Positions 1 to 6,770 of a DNA stretch of 64,000 bases are shown piece by piece (position 1 is the first letter of the stretch; every line of letters begins with the position of its first letter). Source of the stretch: Arsenophonus apicola (GTDB taxonomy: Bacteria > Pseudomonadota > Gammaproteobacteria > Enterobacterales > Enterobacteriaceae); contig NZ_CP084222.1 in assembly GCF_020268605.1 (NCBI RefSeq), positions 2,914,001 to 2,978,000 on the forward strand, written 5' to 3'. The position numbers were made by a program, and so were the translations under genes. The notes beneath the pieces were generated by a model that had not been told where the DNA came from, searched no databases, and was given only the letters and a program-made list of their open reading frames with translations.

Positions 1-101
1 TATCTGGCACCCTGCCCTATGGAGCCCGGACTTTCCTCCCCTTTATTATCAATTACCTACGGTAACCAACAACAAAGCAGCGGTCGTCTAGCTAACTCCA
101 A
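1..101 (-). ncRNA. rnpB: RNase P RNA, 5' part (runs off the window)
   Basis: This is the 5' portion of the catalytic RNA of RNase P, which matures tRNA 5' ends. Read on the minus strand, it contains the very conserved block GGAGGAAAGTCCGGGCTCC followed by ATAGGGCAGGGTGCCAG, which I recognise from the P4/CR-I region of bacterial type A RNase P RNA. The first bases (GGAGTTAGCTAGACGACCGC) parallel the E. coli 5' end. The rest of the molecule lies beyond position 1. In E. coli rnpB is also the neighbour upstream of rsmI. The 5' end is placed from the promoter and is accurate to a few bases. Confidence 0.93.
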
Positions 102-107
102 CGCCAA

Positions 108-136
108 ATTATAGGGATTTAACATTAATTTGTATA
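108..136 (-). promoter_or_regulatory. Probable rnpB promoter
   Basis: On the minus strand a perfect TATAAT lies at 113-108, about 7 bases before the predicted 5' end of rnpB. A weak -35 match (TATACA at 136-131, 4 of 6 to consensus) sits 17 bases upstream. Confidence 0.7.
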
Positions 137-166
137 GTTATTTATAACAGCTGGCCAACTGCTAAT

Positions 167-1063
167 CTACTTGATTGCACTATCAGCGCTAACTTGTTGC
201 TCAAGGGCATGCTTATATAATGCATTCTTCTTTAAACCATAAATTTCTGCGGTAATGGCCGCCGCTTTTTTTAACGGTAATGATTGTTGTAATAATGCTA
301 ACGTTTTCTTCACCTCAGAGGAAATGGCTGCATTAGCCTCCTTTGGTGCTCTATACCCTTCAACCACCAAAACCATTTCGCCGCGATAACGATTTTCATC
401 TACTTTTACCCAGTCAAGTAGTTCTCCAACCGGCAAACCATGAATAGATTCCCAGGTTTTTGTCAATTCCCGCGCCAAAATAACATAACGTTCAGCGCCC
501 CAAATAGTTACCATATCCGCTAAGGTGTCTAACAAACGGTGGGGTGACTCATAAAAAATTAGTGTTCTAGACTCATCCATTAGCTCTTGCAATACCTCTT
601 GTCGACTCTTGCGTTTTGCCGGTAAAAAACCTTCATAACAAAAGCGATTTGAAGCAATTCCGGCCGCAGAAAGCGCTGTAATTGCAGCACAAGGCCCTGG
701 CAAGGGAACCACCCGAATGCCAACTTGTCGACAATATTTTACCAAATGATAACCAGGATCATTAATTAATGGTGTTCCAGCATCAGAAACTAACGCTATA
801 CTTAGTCCCTGTTTTAATTGCGGAATTAATTGATCTGTTTTCTGCTGTTCATTATGATCATGTAAGGACATCATGCGGGTATCAATAGCAAAGTGCTGCA
901 ATAATAAACCCGTACGCCGGGTATCTTCCGCGGCAATAAGATCCACCTGCTTAAGGATCTGCAATGCACGCAGAGTGATATCGTCCAAATTACCAATTGG
1001 AGTTGGTACAATATATAGCGTTGATACCATCTCTACCTCTTTAGCTTGATTTGGTTCATTCAT
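167..1063 (-). CDS. rsmI: 16S rRNA 2'-O-ribose C1402 methyltransferase RsmI
   Basis: RsmI uses S-adenosylmethionine to methylate the ribose of C1402 in the decoding centre of 16S rRNA. The 298-residue product has the tetrapyrrole methylase-like fold signature PTPIGNLDDIT near residues 20-30, then AEDTRRTGLLLQHF, SDAGTPLINDPGYHL and PGPCAAITALSAAG, all as in E. coli RsmI (about 286 aa). ATG at 1063 has a GGAAG ribosome binding site and gives the family N-terminal length. An internal ATG at 1030 preceded by GAGG is a possible alternative. The gene is divergent from lpoA, so the two promoters overlap in the short space and the rsmI 5' end. Confidence 0.97.
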   Translation of the reverse strand: MNEPNQAKEVEMVSTLYIVPTPIGNLDDITLRALQILKQVDLIAAEDTRRTGLLLQHFAIDTRMMSLHDHNEQQKTDQLIPQLKQGLSIALVSDAGTPLINDPGYHLVKYCRQVGIRVVPLPGPCAAITALSAAGIASNRFCYEGFLPAKRKSRQEVLQELMDESRTLIFYESPHRLLDTLADMVTIWGAERYVILARELTKTWESIHGLPVGELLDWVKVDENRYRGEMVLVVEGYRAPKEANAAISSEVKKTLALLQQSLPLKKAAAITAEIYGLKKNALYKHALEQQVSADSAIK

Positions 1064-1122
1064 TGTTTCTTCCGAATAACCGATTAAAATTGAGCAATGA
1101 TAATTACATCACTGGACAAAGT

Positions 1123-2811
1123 ATGCGTTCTTTAATTTTTGTTAAAAAAGGTTTGATCTGTATAGCAATACTATCCTCACTTTTATTAGTGGGATGTCAT
1201 TCCTCAGTAAATCAAAGTGAACCAACTACCGATACATCTATACAGACCAGCTCCGAAAGCAACCATTATCAATCAATTATTGATGCTGCTAATGGTACAC
1301 CATCTGCGGAAGCTTTACGCGCCTATATTGCGCAAGAACCACTCTTAAAAGATCAGGTTCGTCACCAAAAGAATATTGATGATTTTTGGCAAATGTTAAT
1401 CAATATGCCGGCTGAACAAATTCAAAAACTCGACGTTAGGGCGGATGAAAATGTTTTACAGGGTTGGGTTGATCTGCTTGATCTCTACCATAATAACTAC
1501 CAAGATCCAGCGGCATTACATAATGCATTTAACGATTGGAAAATACGCTATCCAGCCAACCCAGGTGTTAAAACTTCCCCAACAGCACTAATACAAATCA
1601 TTCATCACTCTTCAATCAGTAGCAACCCTAAAATTGGTCTATTCTTGCCTTTAAGTAATAATGGCAAAATATTTGCTGAAGCCATTTTACAAGGTTTCCT
1701 TGACGCCCAAAAAGGGTTACCTATTAATAAGAACGCAATAACCAGCTCATCTGAGCAAAACAATCAAAATAGTGATACTGTTCAAAGTATTATTGATTCA
1801 ATTACTAACAGTAGCAATAATATAGCGCAAGAAAACAGTCTACAAACCCCATCGCTTGTTATTGACAATGCGCCTATTAATAATCAACAGGTTAAAGTAT
1901 ACGATACCAATACTCAATCGATTGAGACACTAGTTCGACAAGCCGAGCAGGATGGCATTACTTTAGTTGTCGGGCCATTGTTAAAACCGGATGTTCTTAA
2001 AGCTATCCAAATAGATACTCCATTAAATTTATTAACATTAAATGAATTAGATAATCATAAAATGCCGCTTAAAAATAATGTCTGTTACTTTTCTCTATCG
2101 CCAGAAGATGAGGCGATCAATGCGGCTCGCCATATTGCAAAACAAGGTAAACAAGCACCATTGCTGCTGATCCCGGCTTCACCTTTTGGGGAACGTATCG
2201 CAAATGTATTTGCTCAAGAATGGTTAAAATTAAGACAAACTTCTGTACGTAAACAAAGCTTTGGTGATATTAATAGCCTAAAAGCCCGAACTACTCAGAG
2301 TACTGGCATACGTATGGTAGGCACACCAATAGTGCTTGCCGAACAGCAATCATCAATTACCAACGATCCGGCTGAGACTATTGATGCCGTGTATATTGTG
2401 GCCACAAGTGATGAATTATCATTGATTAAACCGATGATAGATATGGCAACTGATAGTCGCACACGTCCAACGCTTTATGCTAGTTCTCGTAGTCATCAAA
2501 CTGGTTTAAGTACCGATTATTATCTGGAAATGGAAAATCTGCAATTCAGCGAAATCCCTTTACTCGCTGGTGCTAATTCCGCTTTACTAACCCAAGCTAA
2601 TCAACGACTCTCGGCTGATTATTCCTTGATTCGTCTTTACGCCATGGGAATTGATGCTTGGTTATTAGCCAATCATTTCAATCAACTACAACAACAAAAT
2701 ATCGAGTTAAATGGTGCCACAGGCAAACTAAGCGTAGATAGTGACAATTGTATTATTTTTCGTACCCTGCCGTGGTTAAAATTTCAACAAGGAAAAGTTC
2801 AGTTGATCTAA
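1123..2811 (+). CDS. lpoA: Outer-membrane lipoprotein LpoA, activator of PBP1a, N-terminally shortened
   Basis: LpoA is an outer-membrane lipoprotein that reaches through the periplasm to activate the peptidoglycan synthase PBP1a. I start it at ATG 1123 because this gives a signal peptide ending in the lipobox LLVGC with the lipidated Cys at residue 25; the longer TTG-initiated frame from 1051 would bury it and overlap rsmI. The product is 562 residues against about 678 in E. coli. The block TPSAEALRAYIAQEPLL aligns with E. coli residues around 130 but here starts near residue 55, so roughly 75-80 residues of the N-terminal TPR-like domain are missing. The C-terminal periplasmic-binding-protein-like domain (KIGLFLPLS onward) is present; a low-complexity Ser/Asn-rich insert follows it. 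Confidence 0.93.
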   Translation: MRSLIFVKKGLICIAILSSLLLVGCHSSVNQSEPTTDTSIQTSSESNHYQSIIDAANGTPSAEALRAYIAQEPLLKDQVRHQKNIDDFWQMLINMPAEQIQKLDVRADENVLQGWVDLLDLYHNNYQDPAALHNAFNDWKIRYPANPGVKTSPTALIQIIHHSSISSNPKIGLFLPLSNNGKIFAEAILQGFLDAQKGLPINKNAITSSSEQNNQNSDTVQSIIDSITNSSNNIAQENSLQTPSLVIDNAPINNQQVKVYDTNTQSIETLVRQAEQDGITLVVGPLLKPDVLKAIQIDTPLNLLTLNELDNHKMPLKNNVCYFSLSPEDEAINAARHIAKQGKQAPLLLIPASPFGERIANVFAQEWLKLRQTSVRKQSFGDINSLKARTTQSTGIRMVGTPIVLAEQQSSITNDPAETIDAVYIVATSDELSLIKPMIDMATDSRTRPTLYASSRSHQTGLSTDYYLEMENLQFSEIPLLAGANSALLTQANQRLSADYSLIRLYAMGIDAWLLANHFNQLQQQNIELNGATGKLSVDSDNCIIFRTLPWLKFQQGKVQLI

Positions 2812-2923
2812 TAAATTGTAAGTTAAAAGTAAAATTTATCAGTCAATAGATAAAAATAGAGTAAAATAGTGACTAAAGTGTCATCTTAACAGCATCTTCA
2901 CCTGACAGATAAGGATATCCGCT

Positions 2924-3304
2924 ATGCTTAAATCGCCAAATTTATCTTGGATACAAGGACGCCATTTCGAATACAAAGCCAAACAATTCTTACAACAGCA
3001 AGGGCTGCAATTTATTAGCCGCAATGTGAGTTTCGCGGTTGGAGAAATTGATTTAGTTATGAAAGATCAAAACATCTGGGTATTTGTTGAAGTACGTTTT
3101 CGCCGCCATGATAACTTTGGTAATGCATTAATATCAGTAACTTTAAGTAAACGAAAAAAATTACTTGCAGCCGCTAAATTATGGCTACTTAAACATAATG
3201 AAAACATAGAAACCGCTTTATGTCGTTTTGACATTTGTGCTACGACAGGAAATCAGTTTGAATGGTTACCAAATGCCTTTAGTGACTATGATACCATCCA
3301 CTAA
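2924..3304 (+). CDS. yraN: UPF0102 family putative endonuclease-fold protein YraN
   Basis: This 126-residue cytoplasmic protein of unknown role belongs to UPF0102, which has a restriction-endonuclease-like fold. The motif GEIDLVMKD...FVEVRFR (residues about 41-60) holds the D and ExR residues expected at the nuclease-like site. Length matches E. coli YraN (131 aa). It sits between lpoA and diaA as in other enterobacteria, with a 112-bp gap after lpoA and 22 bp before diaA, so it is probably co-transcribed with diaA and dolP. No activity is established for the family member in E. coli. Confidence 0.93.
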   Translation: MLKSPNLSWIQGRHFEYKAKQFLQQQGLQFISRNVSFAVGEIDLVMKDQNIWVFVEVRFRRHDNFGNALISVTLSKRKKLLAAAKLWLLKHNENIETALCRFDICATTGNQFEWLPNAFSDYDTIH

Positions 3305-3326
3305 TTATATGTAAGTAGGTCTTAAC

Positions 3327-3917
3327 GTGTTGGAGAAAATAAAAGCCTGTTTTACCGAAAGTATTCAAACACAAATTGCTGCTGCTGAAGCATTACCCGA
3401 TGCTATTTCTCGGGCAGCGATTATGATCGTTCACGCCTTACTAAATGGTAATAAAATTTTATGTTGCGGCAGTGGCGGCTCGGCAGTTATTGCACAACGC
3501 TTTGCAACCAGTATGATTAATCAATTTGAAGCTGAGCGTCCAAGTCTTCCCGCTTTATGTCTTAACACAGATAATGCAATTATAACCTCGATCGCTAATG
3601 GCCAAAAACCGGAAGAAGTGTATGCTAAACAAGTGCGTGCATTAGGCCAATCTGGTGATGTACTCCTGGCAATTGCTACCAAGGGTGATAGTCGCGTTGT
3701 GATAAAAGCGGTTGAAGCTTCACTAGCACGTGATATGACTATTGTGGCCTTAACCGGTCATGATGGAGGAGAATTAGCCGGCTTACTAGGCACACAGGAC
3801 GTAGAAATTCGAATACCTTCGCAAAGAAGCATTAGAATCCAAGAAGTTCACCTATTAACAGTTAACTGTTTATGTGATCTAATCGATAATACACTTTTTC
3901 CGCATCAAGATGACTAA
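3327..3917 (+). CDS. diaA: DnaA initiator-associating protein DiaA
   Basis: DiaA is a tetrameric SIS-fold protein that binds DnaA and promotes its ordered assembly on oriC, so that replication starts on time. The 196-residue product matches E. coli DiaA over its whole length (KACFTESIQTQIAAAEALPD, GNKILCCGSGGSA, IDNTLFPHQDD). The start is GTG at 3327, giving M-L-E-K-I as the equivalent of M-Q-E-R-I. It lies 22 bp after yraN and 9 bp before dolP. A conserved GNG of the E. coli protein reads GSG here, a minor change. Confidence 0.96.
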   Translation: MLEKIKACFTESIQTQIAAAEALPDAISRAAIMIVHALLNGNKILCCGSGGSAVIAQRFATSMINQFEAERPSLPALCLNTDNAIITSIANGQKPEEVYAKQVRALGQSGDVLLAIATKGDSRVVIKAVEASLARDMTIVALTGHDGGELAGLLGTQDVEIRIPSQRSIRIQEVHLLTVNCLCDLIDNTLFPHQDD

Positions 3918-3926
3918 GGAGTAATA

Positions 3927-4502
3927 ATGAGATTATTTCCTCTAATTACCATAATATGCAGTACCCTTTTGTTACAAGGATGCCTTGGTGCTGCTGTAAT
4001 AGGCTCAGCGGCGGTCGCTACAAAAAGTGCGACGGATCCGAGAAGTGTAGGCCGCCAAGTCGATGATGGAACATTAGAAGCTCGCGTTAGTGCTGCTATT
4101 AACAAAGATCAAGACATTACTCGTAATGCTCGTATTATTACTACGGCTTATGAAGGTAAGATACTACTTACCGGCCAAGCGCCTGATCTTGCATTAGCTG
4201 AAAGAGCGAAGCAGATAGCAACCAAAGTAGAAGGTGTTGAAGCGGTTTATAATGAAATCCGCCAGGCAATGCCAGTTGATCTTGGTACGGCGTCTAAAGA
4301 TACCTGGATAACAACCAAAATAAAATCGCAAATTCTTACCAGCGATTCGGTTAAATCATCAACTGTTAAAGTTATTACAGAAGCTGGGGAAGTGTTTTTA
4401 CTTGGCATTCTAACCCAACAAGAAGGAGCTGCGGCAGCAAAAATTGCTAGTGAAACAGATGGCGTGAAACGTGTCACGACGGCATTTACTTATCTTAATT
4501 AA
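3927..4502 (+). CDS. dolP: Division and outer-membrane stress lipoprotein DolP
   Basis: DolP (formerly YraP) is an outer-membrane lipoprotein with two BON domains that binds anionic phospholipid, localises to the division site and supports outer-membrane integrity and BamA. The 191-residue sequence has a signal peptide with lipobox LLQGC (Cys19), then the BON repeats at about residues 45-115 and 125-190. The second ends KRVTTAFTYLN, very close to E. coli KRVTTAFTFIK. Its ribosome binding site (AAGGAG) immediately follows the diaA stop codon. In E. coli the gene is under sigmaE; no separate promoter is evident here. Confidence 0.96.
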   Translation: MRLFPLITIICSTLLLQGCLGAAVIGSAAVATKSATDPRSVGRQVDDGTLEARVSAAINKDQDITRNARIITTAYEGKILLTGQAPDLALAERAKQIATKVEGVEAVYNEIRQAMPVDLGTASKDTWITTKIKSQILTSDSVKSSTVKVITEAGEVFLLGILTQQEGAAAAKIASETDGVKRVTTAFTYLN

Positions 4503-4545
4503 TCTCCTTTCTCGAGCAACTTAAGAAGTTATCGCTTTGTTAACG

Positions 4546-4567
4546 ACCCGGCAATCATTTGTCGGGT
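4546..4567 (+). terminator. Hairpin after dolP
   Basis: ACCCGGCAA and TTGTCGGGT form a 9-base stem with one G:U pair and a 4-base loop, 43 bp after the dolP stop. There is no clear T-run behind it, so it may be a weak or Rho-assisted terminator. Confidence 0.45.
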
Positions 4568-5141
4568 AGCAATTCTTAGCATAGTCACTAGCTGTATTTT
4601 ATCTATATTAAGAGCGACTCAATATTTGGACTAGTTTTATAATAATTTAAAAAATCGTGTAGATTAACTTTAGCTACTTACCTTCAATATGAGCACTTTG
4701 TATCGAAATTTAATCACAGTTGTAAAGTGTTTAAATTGATCGATCTGGAATTATGATCACTATTTCTTGAACAACAATTTATCTTAAAAGAATATTACTC
4801 AGGGTAAATATTACGTACTCGGCAATACTGCCTGGCTGAATTGGTAGGAGCATAGCTAGCAGTGCGGTTCCATATAACTCTATTTTAAGGTAACGGTTAT
4901 ATTTAATTGGAAAATAACAAAATTTATAACACCTAAATTTGCTTAGACCATACATTGACTATTTTGCTAGTTTATACACAGAGGTATCGGTTTTTTGCTG
5001 AAACTTAATTAGCTATTTTACATTTAAAATAACAAAAGTTATGACCTAGCAAAAATAATAAAAAAATGAAATAATTTACCTTTGTAAATAATAAAAATCC
5101 ATAAAAAATAAAATTTTCAATATTATCTACTAGCACTAAAA
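4568..5141. other. AT-rich gene-free stretch between dolP and mtgA
   Basis: About 570 bp with no open frame of meaningful length on either strand and no recognisable gene fragment. It marks a junction where E. coli carries many genes (yraQ onward) between these neighbours, so it is probably the eroded scar of deletions or a rearrangement. Confidence 0.6.
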
Positions 5142-5882
5142 TTAATCAGCAATGAAGTCATATTTTTTCAGAAAATTCTTACCACCTAACTGCTGCATTT
5201 GCCGCAGTATCCAAGCTTGTTTTATTAATAAACCATTAGATGGTCTTTTTACTTGATAAACTAAAGGATTTGGCAAAACCGCCGCTAAAAGAGCAGCTTC
5301 AGCTTCATTTAATTGATTTGCCTGCTTTTTAAAATAATATTTTGCAGCTTCTTCTACGCCAAAAATACCTTCACCGAACTCAGCAATATTCAAAATCGTC
5401 AAAATCCGCTTTTTAGACCACATAACTTCAATTATTGGCGTCATAATAGCTTCAATCCCTTTACGTAACCAGCTTCGTCCATCCCATAGCCAAAGATTTT
5501 TTACTACTTGTTGAGTTATAGTTGAAGCTCCTCTGACAGGTTTTTTGTTAGCCGGATTTTGGTTGATGGCGCTTTCTATGGCCTGAAAATTAAATCCCCA
5601 ATGATTTGGAAAATTTTGATCTTCTGCGGCAATAGCTGCAATTAACATGTTGGGCGAGATAGCATTAATTTCCACCCAAGTGGAGCGAGATACATAAGAA
5701 AAATTTAATGATAACCAAGCATTAATTTCTCTTTCTACCATTACCATCGAACAGGGAACAGGCAAAAATTTAAAAATTACAATCGTTATTGCCAGCATGA
5801 AAATAAGATTAATAATGCCCTTTTTAACCAATGCCACAATAATAATAAGTAAGCTGACATAATTAACAGCTAGCCATTTCAA
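5142..5882 (-). CDS. mtgA: Monofunctional peptidoglycan glycosyltransferase MtgA, with one conserved residue missing
   Basis: MtgA is a membrane-anchored GT51 enzyme that polymerises lipid II into glycan strands. The 246-residue frame has an N-terminal membrane segment (residues about 10-40), the catalytic motif AAEDQNFPNHWG, GASTITQQVVKNLWLWDGRSW and WSKKRILTILNIAEFGEG. In E. coli and most GT51 enzymes the last motif contains Y-L-N (RILTVYLNIAEFG); here a single codon is gone, removing that tyrosine. The longest frame starts at TTG 5882, inside the last codons of elbB (20-bp overlap, as in the E. coli pair). The internal ATG at 5798 would still keep one hydrophobic stretch. Possible loss of activity. 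Confidence 0.88.
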   Translation of the reverse strand: MKWLAVNYVSLLIIIVALVKKGIINLIFMLAITIVIFKFLPVPCSMVMVEREINAWLSLNFSYVSRSTWVEINAISPNMLIAAIAAEDQNFPNHWGFNFQAIESAINQNPANKKPVRGASTITQQVVKNLWLWDGRSWLRKGIEAIMTPIIEVMWSKKRILTILNIAEFGEGIFGVEEAAKYYFKKQANQLNEAEAALLAAVLPNPLVYQVKRPSNGLLIKQAWILRQMQQLGGKNFLKKYDFIAD

Positions 5883-6519
5883 TGACTTTTTTTACTAATT
5901 TATTAATCCCTTGCCATGCTTGATTGGGTGATGATGCTGACATATAAGCGGGTGTTGTTATTACTTTATTATCTTCATCAACTACAATATCATCAAAGGA
6001 ACAAATAATATGTTCTCCTCCCATTTGTTCTATTTGAGCAATGGTTTTTTTATCATTGCCAATGGTTAACTTTACCGTTTTATTTAGAATTTTAGGTAGC
6101 ATAACAGGTGCTATACACATCAACCCCATGGGCTTCCCTTGTTCATGTATTTTTCGACAAAATGTTAATAAATCTTTATCTATTTCACAATCACTTCCTT
6201 TAATAGCAAAATTAGATAAATTCTTTGCTACCCCAAATCCACCAGGAATAATAACTGCACTAAAGTTATTAGCATCAGCAGAGGCTAAAGGCGCTATTTT
6301 TCCACGAGAAATACGCGAAGATTCTACCATTATGTTCCTTTTTTCTTGTTTTTCTTTTCCATTTATATGATTAATAACATCTAGTTGCTCTTGATCAGGC
6401 GCTAAAAAATACATTTCAACATTGTTTTGACTTAAAGATAACATAGTGAGTACTGACTCATGGATTTCGCTACCATCGAATACACCACATCCACTTAAAA
6501 TTACTGCAATAGGTTTCAT
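5863..6519 (-). CDS. elbB: DJ-1/ThiJ-type glyoxalase ElbB
   Basis: ElbB (YhbL, isoprenoid biosynthesis protein with amidotransferase-like fold) belongs to the DJ-1/PfpI superfamily; the E. coli protein has weak glyoxalase activity. The 218-residue product contains ILSGCGVFDGSEIHE at the N-terminus, VIIPGGFGVAKNLSNFA and the nucleophile-elbow region GLMCIAPVMLP (Cys about 135). ATG at 6519 is chosen because GGAG lies 7 bases upstream and the product then begins M-K-P-I like the E. coli protein; the frame extends 11 codons further. It overlaps mtgA and is the neighbour of arcZ/arcB as in E. coli. Confidence 0.95.
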   Translation of the reverse strand: MKPIAVILSGCGVFDGSEIHESVLTMLSLSQNNVEMYFLAPDQEQLDVINHINGKEKQEKRNIMVESSRISRGKIAPLASADANNFSAVIIPGGFGVAKNLSNFAIKGSDCEIDKDLLTFCRKIHEQGKPMGLMCIAPVMLPKILNKTVKLTIGNDKKTIAQIEQMGGEHIICSFDDIVVDEDNKVITTPAYMSASSPNQAWQGINKLVKKVIEMASC

Positions 6520-6654
6520 TTTTGACTCCATTTGTAGTAGATTGTTACTCATTCATTTAATGTGATAACATGGAACTTAATCACAAATTTTAATGAATCT
6601 TGTAACAAAAACGATTATATTTGTTATGTTGATTGGCTGACAAAAAATCAAGAT

Positions 6655-6770
6655 TTCTATTTTACTCACCATCTACATGCACTCATATCATAATTGGTGA
6701 GTAGAAAACGATTTCCCTGGTGTTGGCGCAATATTCGCGCACCCCAACTTCGGTTGGGGTTATTTTTTTT
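6655..6770 (+). ncRNA. arcZ: ArcZ small regulatory RNA
   Basis: ArcZ is an Hfq-dependent small RNA that in E. coli activates rpoS translation, represses other mRNAs and feeds back on arcB. Positions 6710-6745 (GATTTCCCTGGTGTTGGCGC, then A-ATATTCGCGCACCCC) match the processed, functional half of E. coli ArcZ with only one change I can recall. They are followed by a perfect terminator hairpin ACCCCAAC-TTCG-GTTGGGGT (6741-6760) and a T-run to 6770. The terminator overlaps the arcB 3' end on the opposite strand, exactly the E. coli arrangement. A 7-bp stem (6664-6670 with 6696-6702) makes a 5' hairpin. The 5' end is approximate. Confidence 0.9.

Noticed and set aside
1051..1122. TTG-initiated upstream extension of lpoA
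   Set aside because: It overlaps rsmI and would place 24 residues before the signal peptide and lipobox; ATG 1123 gives a normal lipoprotein start.
6760..6770. Hairpin with T-run near the arcB stop as an arcB terminator
   Set aside because: The T-run is on the plus strand, so it terminates arcZ, not arcB, which is on the minus strand.
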